From contig JAAYJS010000030.1 of NCBI GenBank assembly GCA_012522805.1, forward strand, positions 1 to 32,922: 32,922 bases of DNA, written 5' to 3'. This stretch comes from Eubacteriaceae bacterium. GTDB lineage: Bacteria > Bacillota > Clostridia > Eubacteriales > Eubacteriaceae. The translations under genes were made by a program, and so were the position numbers. Below the pieces are notes generated by a model, which was not told the origin of the DNA, did not search any database, and saw only the letters and a list, made by a program, of their open reading frames with translations. How positions within the stretch are numbered: the stretch's first letter is position 1; each line of letters starts with the position of its first letter. Shown here piece by piece: positions 28,153 to 32,922 of the stretch.

Positions 28153-28213
28153 AAAACAACTTAGGATCTGCAGTTTTTTTCACACAATACAGATCCTAAG
28201 TTGTTTTTTATTT
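28153..28213. terminator. Bidirectional terminator between convergent operons
   Basis: AAAACAACTTAGGATCTG (28153-28170) and CAGATCCTAAGTTGTTTT (28190-28207) are perfect complements over 18 bp. The right arm runs into TTTTTTATTTT on the + strand, and the A-rich left flank gives TTTTAT on the - strand. It separates the glycosyltransferase operon from the DUF2142 operon. Confidence 0.93.
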
Positions 28214-28244
28214 TGAGATCCTCTAAAGTTGTTATTTTAAATGA

Positions 28245-29750
28245 TTAAAATGCAGTGGATGTATAGAGATAGGTGATCAAAAGCCCTCCTGTTAGAAAAA
28301 CCAATGACGCCATCGTATAAAAAGAAAAGACCTTTTCTATGTGGGACTCTTTTATAACGCCAACTTGAAAAACAAGTGGCAATATGGCGAATAAGGGCAT
28401 AAAATACCTTCCCTGGACGCCGGATATCTCCAATGCGCCCACTGTAGTCCAAGTGATATACATACTGAAGTTGGTGACTAGAAAGATCACGAAAGCGATC
28501 GTTAACAGGCCAATTTTTGCAAAGAGAGATAAGTGTTTTTTACCGGGTTTACCTGCTAGCAATGTGAGGCTGCCGTATACATATGGAAAGTACTTGGTTG
28601 CAACTTGATCCTCGTATTCAAACCATCCGTATATGAAAATTGTATTGACTTTGTCTGTAACGTTAGCGATTGCCTTGAGCATGATGTAGATAAAGTCGCG
28701 GGGATGATTAAATATAAAAGCAATTTGATCACCATAATGAATGCCTTGTTCGGCAAGATAATCAATTTTGTTGAGTCCGATTGTTGACGTCCCGCTTTTT
28801 AGAATGACCAGACATAAGATAAACAAACAACCTATCAGCCCGAGAGACGACAGAACAGGACGTTTGAGTTTAAAGTTTCTTTGAGGGATGGTCAACAACA
28901 GACAAATGAGAACAAAATAAGTTACTTTGCTCATACCGGCTCCAATGGTCATCAAGGCCAGTATGGTGCACTCACGCATACCGACGGTTTTTTCTTTCTT
29001 GAAATATAATTTGATAAAATAAGATAGTGTTAAAAGGGCAAAACCGTTGATGGTCGCATCGGGACTACAAGAGGCGGCTTGAAAAACCGTCATGGGCAAA
29101 AGCCATACAAATGCAAAAACCTCTTTGTATTGTGGTGCAATTTTAATGGTGTGATAGGCCAAGAACGAAGCACAGAGCAAATTACACAGTCGTCCTAACC
29201 ACATCAGCCAGATGGGAGGTAATCGCAAGGCTTTGGCAATGAAAATACCCAAGGCTTGGGGTAAATAGCTGACAAAAAAATTTTGTCTGGCCACATCAAA
29301 GGTCTTAGCAGGCTCTAAATTCCGAGATTTATGACGAATGGTTGAAACCTGATACAGTTTTTGTGCGTCTAGGCTCAGATCTTCAACAGTCTGTATCGTA
29401 TTGTAGGTTGTGTCATCATTTTGCTTTGGAAAGAAGTCCAATCTGGAGGTTGCTTCGGATCTGGCAAAATGAGCTACCTCATCGGGCACTCCTAAAATGG
29501 GCGTCAAAATCAAAGATAAAAAGCCGAAACATAATAAGATACAACAAACTTTCTTTTCTATGGGTGCTTCGTGGTGATACATAAAAAAACCGGACAAAGC
29601 GGTAAATACCAATGTAAAGAATAAGGCGGAAGAAGGTATTTGCAGGTTCTGATCGGTTGGTTGATAAATCCACCAAAAGGTCAATGAAATCAAATAAATA
29701 CTAAAAAAGATTGTAAAATTGCGATGACGGGTTATCCATGCTTTGATCAT
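28245..29750 (-). CDS. DUF2142 family integral membrane protein, shorter copy (putative GT-C glycosyltransferase)
   Basis: 501 aa, about 12 membrane helices. First outer loop carries VPDEVAHFARSEATSR (89-104), the acidic DE-x2-HF motif diagnostic of DUF2142; near the C-terminus VQGRYFMPLFAILP is the second family motif. The family resembles GT-C enzymes that use polyprenyl-phosphate sugars outside the membrane, but function is unproven. Start chosen at ATG 29750 because CAAGGAAACGAAGT precedes it; a TTG at 29771 lacks a site. Follows the longer copy by 24 nt in an operon with an LCP gene. Confidence 0.85.
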   Translation of the reverse strand: MIKAWITRHRNFTIFFSIYLISLTFWWIYQPTDQNLQIPSSALFFTLVFTALSGFFMYHHEAPIEKKVCCILLCFGFLSLILTPILGVPDEVAHFARSEATSRLDFFPKQNDDTTYNTIQTVEDLSLDAQKLYQVSTIRHKSRNLEPAKTFDVARQNFFVSYLPQALGIFIAKALRLPPIWLMWLGRLCNLLCASFLAYHTIKIAPQYKEVFAFVWLLPMTVFQAASCSPDATINGFALLTLSYFIKLYFKKEKTVGMRECTILALMTIGAGMSKVTYFVLICLLLTIPQRNFKLKRPVLSSLGLIGCLFILCLVILKSGTSTIGLNKIDYLAEQGIHYGDQIAFIFNHPRDFIYIMLKAIANVTDKVNTIFIYGWFEYEDQVATKYFPYVYGSLTLLAGKPGKKHLSLFAKIGLLTIAFVIFLVTNFSMYITWTTVGALEISGVQGRYFMPLFAILPLVFQVGVIKESHIEKVFSFYTMASLVFLTGGLLITYLYTSTAF

Positions 29751-29774
29751 ACTTCGTTTCCTTGAGTGCAAAAC

Positions 29775-31691
29775 TTACAGGTTGGTTAACCAAAACAAAT
29801 AGACCAATGTATATTGGTTGAGTACAAAGGCAAAACTCCCAATACCTAAGGTAAGGATTTCCGGCGTTATTTTTGTTTTTGTGGCATGGCTCGACACCAT
29901 CAAAATCAATGGCAAGAGTAATGGTGCGAAATACCGTGGTTGTATACCGTTAATCGTATTGGCACCAACAGCGTTAAAGGTTAAATATAAGACACTGCAG
30001 ACCAAGCCCCAAGTTAAAATAACAGTCATGAAAAGCGTGAATCGATCTCTAGCGGTTAAATAGAGCTTGTTGGAGGGCATCCCATCTTCTGTAAATGTGA
30101 CAAAAAATAGGCTGACCAATGCAACAGCAGGAAAGAACTCAGGTGTATAGCCTAAATAAGCAAACTTGTTGATCGGTGTGGTCCAATATTTTAAAAACAT
30201 ATTCAACACCTCTTGAAAACAAAGGTGGATTAAGTGTAGGGGGTGGCGCAAAACATACATTATTTGACCACTGACAGACATACCGGGAACCTCCCATTGG
30301 GCGGCACCGCTGATTGTGGCATAAACATAGGTCAGCAATGTAAAAAGAGCAGTGATGGTAAAAACCGCACCGGTATACTTTCTGCGTTGACCCTTCACAA
30401 AGGAGTCTTGAGGTAATAATAAAATTAAAAGACAAATTAAAAAATAGGGTAGTTTAGCCATCAATGTTAAGGCACATAAAAAAGAAAAGAGTAGGGTTTC
30501 CTTCCAACCTATTTTCGTATTTTTGTCCGTCTTCCAATTGACGACCAAAGTAACAGCTGCTAAGGCAAAAATAAAAGTTGCCAAATCCGCTGTGTAAAGC
30601 GCAAATTGGAAAATCAATCCGGGGAAAAGGCAGAGCAATAAGATGGTTTTTTGTTTGATGACAGCTTTTTTGATGATCAAGGCACCGAGAACGGCGTAGG
30701 CTATACTGCCGGACAATCTTCCTAAATAAAAAATGGTCATCAGTGACGCATTGCATAGCTTGCCGATCAATATTCCCATGGCCGAAAAAACATAAGGAAC
30801 CGGTGTATAGGTGTCAGCGGTGCTCCACTCATAGCCACTGTAACGACGCCCCTTGAGCTCGGAAAAATGATCCATAAAATTCTGACGTTGTTCGTAAGTT
30901 GTAAATGTAGAACGGTTAATATGATAAGAAAAAAAATCATCTAAACCGTCTTTATCAGGCCAAGAGTTGGCGCTTTTTCTGATTCCGAAACTCGGAGTAG
31001 CAGTTTTATAAGCTTTGACAAAGTGTTCTCTTTCGTCAAAACCGCAATAGGGCGGTAATAAAAGACTCATGGAACACCCAATGTATAGGGCTAAAATTAA
31101 AAAAGTGAGAGCCGGTTTTTGGACCCATACTTTTCTATAGCGAATACCTAGGATCAATACGATAAGTCCGTTGGCGATTAAAAAGAACCGTACCGTATTA
31201 AAAGGAATAGTGGCGTCAACCTCCATAATGTCTATTGAAAAATCTTTGACCTCTCCGATGAAAGTATTAATGTGAATGGGCTGTTGGTTTAATGGGACCG
31301 ATCCTTTTACCGGCATGATCTGAGGAAAAGCGTTCCAACCGCTGTACTGTACCGTGGGCAACGGGTTATCCTGAGCAACAGCGCCGACTGATAGCGTGGT
31401 TGTTTCATCAATAGGCTGTATTTTTAGTTCAAGTTGCTGTGCATAAGTGTCTCTTTCGATCACAAAGCTCGGGTTTGGACCGGTTACCACAAAGGTATTC
31501 TCTTCCGTTTTTTGAAGGTCTGTTATAGAAAGTTCATCAAGTGCGATAGGACGAAGATCTTGACGATGCAATCGGTTGTTGGTGATCTTTGTATAGAAAG
31601 CTTCTCCGATCCATACGGTTAAGAGTATAGAAAAAATAATCAACAAGCTGATCAGATTATTTTTTTTGACTAAAGTTTTGAAATTTAGCAT
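29775..31691 (-). CDS. DUF2142 family integral membrane protein with extracytoplasmic N-terminal domain (putative GT-C glycosyltransferase)
   Basis: 638 aa from ATG 31691. Membrane helix ~13-33, then a ~130-aa beta-rich outer domain (~40-165, few charges in clusters, no cysteines), then about eleven helices. The motif CGFDEREHFVKAY (216-228) and IQPRYFAPLLLPL near the C-terminus match its neighbour and define DUF2142. The ATG is 4 nt after the stop of the LCP gene (TAA-ATCT-ATG), suggesting termination-reinitiation; an upstream in-frame ATG at 31763 would overlap the LCP gene by 68 bp and lacks a ribosome site. Polymer-decorating transferase is inferred from context. Confidence 0.85.
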   Translation of the reverse strand: MLNFKTLVKKNNLISLLIIFSILLTVWIGEAFYTKITNNRLHRQDLRPIALDELSITDLQKTEENTFVVTGPNPSFVIERDTYAQQLELKIQPIDETTTLSVGAVAQDNPLPTVQYSGWNAFPQIMPVKGSVPLNQQPIHINTFIGEVKDFSIDIMEVDATIPFNTVRFFLIANGLIVLILGIRYRKVWVQKPALTFLILALYIGCSMSLLLPPYCGFDEREHFVKAYKTATPSFGIRKSANSWPDKDGLDDFFSYHINRSTFTTYEQRQNFMDHFSELKGRRYSGYEWSTADTYTPVPYVFSAMGILIGKLCNASLMTIFYLGRLSGSIAYAVLGALIIKKAVIKQKTILLLCLFPGLIFQFALYTADLATFIFALAAVTLVVNWKTDKNTKIGWKETLLFSFLCALTLMAKLPYFLICLLILLLPQDSFVKGQRRKYTGAVFTITALFTLLTYVYATISGAAQWEVPGMSVSGQIMYVLRHPLHLIHLCFQEVLNMFLKYWTTPINKFAYLGYTPEFFPAVALVSLFFVTFTEDGMPSNKLYLTARDRFTLFMTVILTWGLVCSVLYLTFNAVGANTINGIQPRYFAPLLLPLILMVSSHATKTKITPEILTLGIGSFAFVLNQYTLVYLFWLTNL

Positions 31692-31695
31692 AGAT

Positions 31696-32886
31696 TTACC
31701 AACGTTCTTCAATATTTCTGGAGATTTCCTTTGCGTTTTGCGAAGGGTTGTAGTCCGATTCATAAATAAATCGATACAATGCTTTGATATTATCCTCTAA
31801 AGTATCCGGAAATACGTAAGAGACATCGCCCCGCATATCCTCGGCTAAATACCGACTGTCCGGGATTTGTGCCTGCTCGATTCTTGCATTTCTGTGAAAG
31901 ATCATTCTGCCCCCGTAGGTCATCAATTGGTTGAAAGACAAAGAGGTGTCGATATAAGGTTTAACCGTATTATAAAAGGCTATTTGCTTCCATGGCGGCT
32001 GTTTGATGACTTTTTTTAGAACTTGTTCAAACACAGCTCGTTGTCTTTGGGTGCGTACGTAATCGCCGTGTCCGGCATAGCGCACACGACAATAAGCCAA
32101 AGCCTGGTTACCGTCTAAGCGTTGCAACCCGATGTCCGGAATATTTGGCGAATGGGTATTGACTTTCTCATTAACATCCCACAAGTATTCGTTGGTCCAT
32201 TCCAACTCATCGTAGGTTTTAATCTCAATATCGACACCGCCAACAGCGTTTACCATCTGTGGCATGGAATTAAAGTCGATGACAACATAATCGGTCACAG
32301 CGACATCGAAGTTTTCGTTGATAACCTTTAAAGCTTTTTCCGCACCACCGATAGAATAGGCGGCATTTAATTTATCAAAACCATAGTCTTCATCGATATA
32401 GACATAAGTATCCCTTAAAAGAGAAGTCACTTTGATGGCATTATGCTCATAGTCGGCAGTGGCGATCATCATAGAGTCGGAGCGACTGCCTTCGACACCT
32501 TCTCTTTCATCTACACCTAGGACAGCGACATTTACAATTTTATGCCTTAAAGCAAAATCGTAGGCAGATGGGGAAACTTGCAGCCGAAAAGCATTCTTTT
32601 TTAAATCGGAATGGAGATTTCCGAAAATGATAAGATAAAAAAAATAAAGAAATCCGATTGCAACAAAAATCTTTAAGAATCGGGCAAGACAACCGTTTTT
32701 TTTCGCAGACCGTTTTTTTCTGTTAGGGTGGTTGCCACTTCCATTGCCATTGTCGTTATACAGTGAAGAAGCCCCCTGATTCCTTGTTTTACGGGGACTT
32801 GGCTTATTTCTACGGGTATTTAATTCTTGTGAACGTCTTGGTTTGGGACGTCTGTTTCCAATGATGGGTTTTCTTCGTTTATCCAT
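31696..32886 (-). CDS. LytR-CpsA-Psr (LCP) family wall-glycopolymer ligase, basic N-terminal tail
   Basis: 396 aa. Residues 1-~65 are a cytoplasmic Arg/Lys/Pro/Asn-rich tail, one membrane segment ~70-88, then the LCP domain with Asp126 (AVLGVDEREG), Arg135/Asp137 (SRSDSMM), Arg158 (SLLRDTY) and YCRVRYAGHGDYVRTQRQRAV. Ends directly after the LCP fold with no extra domain, unlike the LCP protein at 8750-9985. First gene of the - strand operon with two DUF2142 genes, so its polymer may be the one they modify. ATG at 32886 has only a weak GGA-type ribosome site. Confidence 0.93.
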   Translation of the reverse strand: MDKRRKPIIGNRRPKPRRSQELNTRRNKPSPRKTRNQGASSLYNDNGNGSGNHPNRKKRSAKKNGCLARFLKIFVAIGFLYFFYLIIFGNLHSDLKKNAFRLQVSPSAYDFALRHKIVNVAVLGVDEREGVEGSRSDSMMIATADYEHNAIKVTSLLRDTYVYIDEDYGFDKLNAAYSIGGAEKALKVINENFDVAVTDYVVIDFNSMPQMVNAVGGVDIEIKTYDELEWTNEYLWDVNEKVNTHSPNIPDIGLQRLDGNQALAYCRVRYAGHGDYVRTQRQRAVFEQVLKKVIKQPPWKQIAFYNTVKPYIDTSLSFNQLMTYGGRMIFHRNARIEQAQIPDSRYLAEDMRGDVSYVFPDTLEDNIKALYRFIYESDYNPSQNAKEISRNIEERW

Positions 32887-32913
32887 AATATATCCATTAA
32901 TATTTTTTTGTTT

Positions 32914-32919
32914 ATTATA
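32914..32919 (-). promoter_or_regulatory. Possible -10 box of the LCP-DUF2142 operon
   Basis: TATAAT on the - strand (32919-32914) lies 27 nt before the ATG. The matching -35 would be beyond the window edge, so this cannot be confirmed here. Confidence 0.4.
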
Positions 32920-32922
32920 TCA

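Noticed and set aside
31692-31763. A longer DUF2142 protein starting at 31763
   Set aside because: It would overlap the LCP gene by 68 bp with no ribosome site; ATG 31691, 4 nt after the LCP stop and just before the first membrane helix, is the better start.

Overview
The window looks like a chromosome segment of a low-to-moderate GC Gram-positive bacterium, most likely Clostridia sensu lato. Reasons: the housekeeping order pcrA-ligA-gatCAB-rph-rdgB, strong AGGAGG-type ribosome sites with several TTG/GTG starts, consensus TTGACA/TATAAT promoters, tRNA genes with encoded CCA, and wall proteins typical of Firmicutes (two LytR-CpsA-Psr ligases, and an amidase/glucosaminidase with GBS-Bsp-like repeats). 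The genus cannot be fixed from the sequence alone.

Layout. (1) 1-8014 (+): information and nucleotide-hygiene genes, namely the end of pcrA, ligA, gatC-gatA-gatB, then rph-rdgB-phosphoesterase behind a structured leader. (2) 8043-8625 (+): a five-tRNA operon (Gly, Arg, His, Gln, Lys) with a consensus promoter and an intrinsic terminator. (3) 8750-9985 (-): a first LCP wall-polymer ligase. (4) 10144-28130 (+): an 18-kb surface-glycan cluster in three likely transcription blocks. These are rfbDACB (dTDP-L-rhamnose) running through a perfect hairpin into an ABC-2 glycan exporter and two large multidomain glycosyltransferases; a free-standing autolysin gene with its own promoter and terminator; and a second promoter driving two WbbL-like glycosyltransferases, a WbaP/WcaJ-type phosphoglycosyltransferase, an SMR-like small membrane protein, a polyprenyl-phosphate-sugar-synthase-like enzyme, a DUF2304 protein and a last GT2. 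(5) 28245-32886 (-): a convergent operon with a second LCP protein and two large DUF2142 membrane proteins, separated from block 4 by a bidirectional terminator.

How the genes may work together (inference): WbaP primes undecaprenyl phosphate; the glycosyltransferases build a rhamnose-containing chain with RmlABCD-supplied dTDP-rhamnose; Wzm/Wzt-like proteins export it; LCP proteins attach it to peptidoglycan; and the autolysin remodels the wall. The SMR-like protein, DPM1-like enzyme, DUF2304 protein and one or both DUF2142 proteins look like the parts of an undecaprenyl-phosphate-sugar side-chain module that decorates the polymer outside the membrane. This module, plus a tandem glycosyltransferase pair of which one has lost the catalytic residues of its second domain, is the most interesting content. 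No transposase, CRISPR array, phage gene or riboswitch of a known class was recognised.
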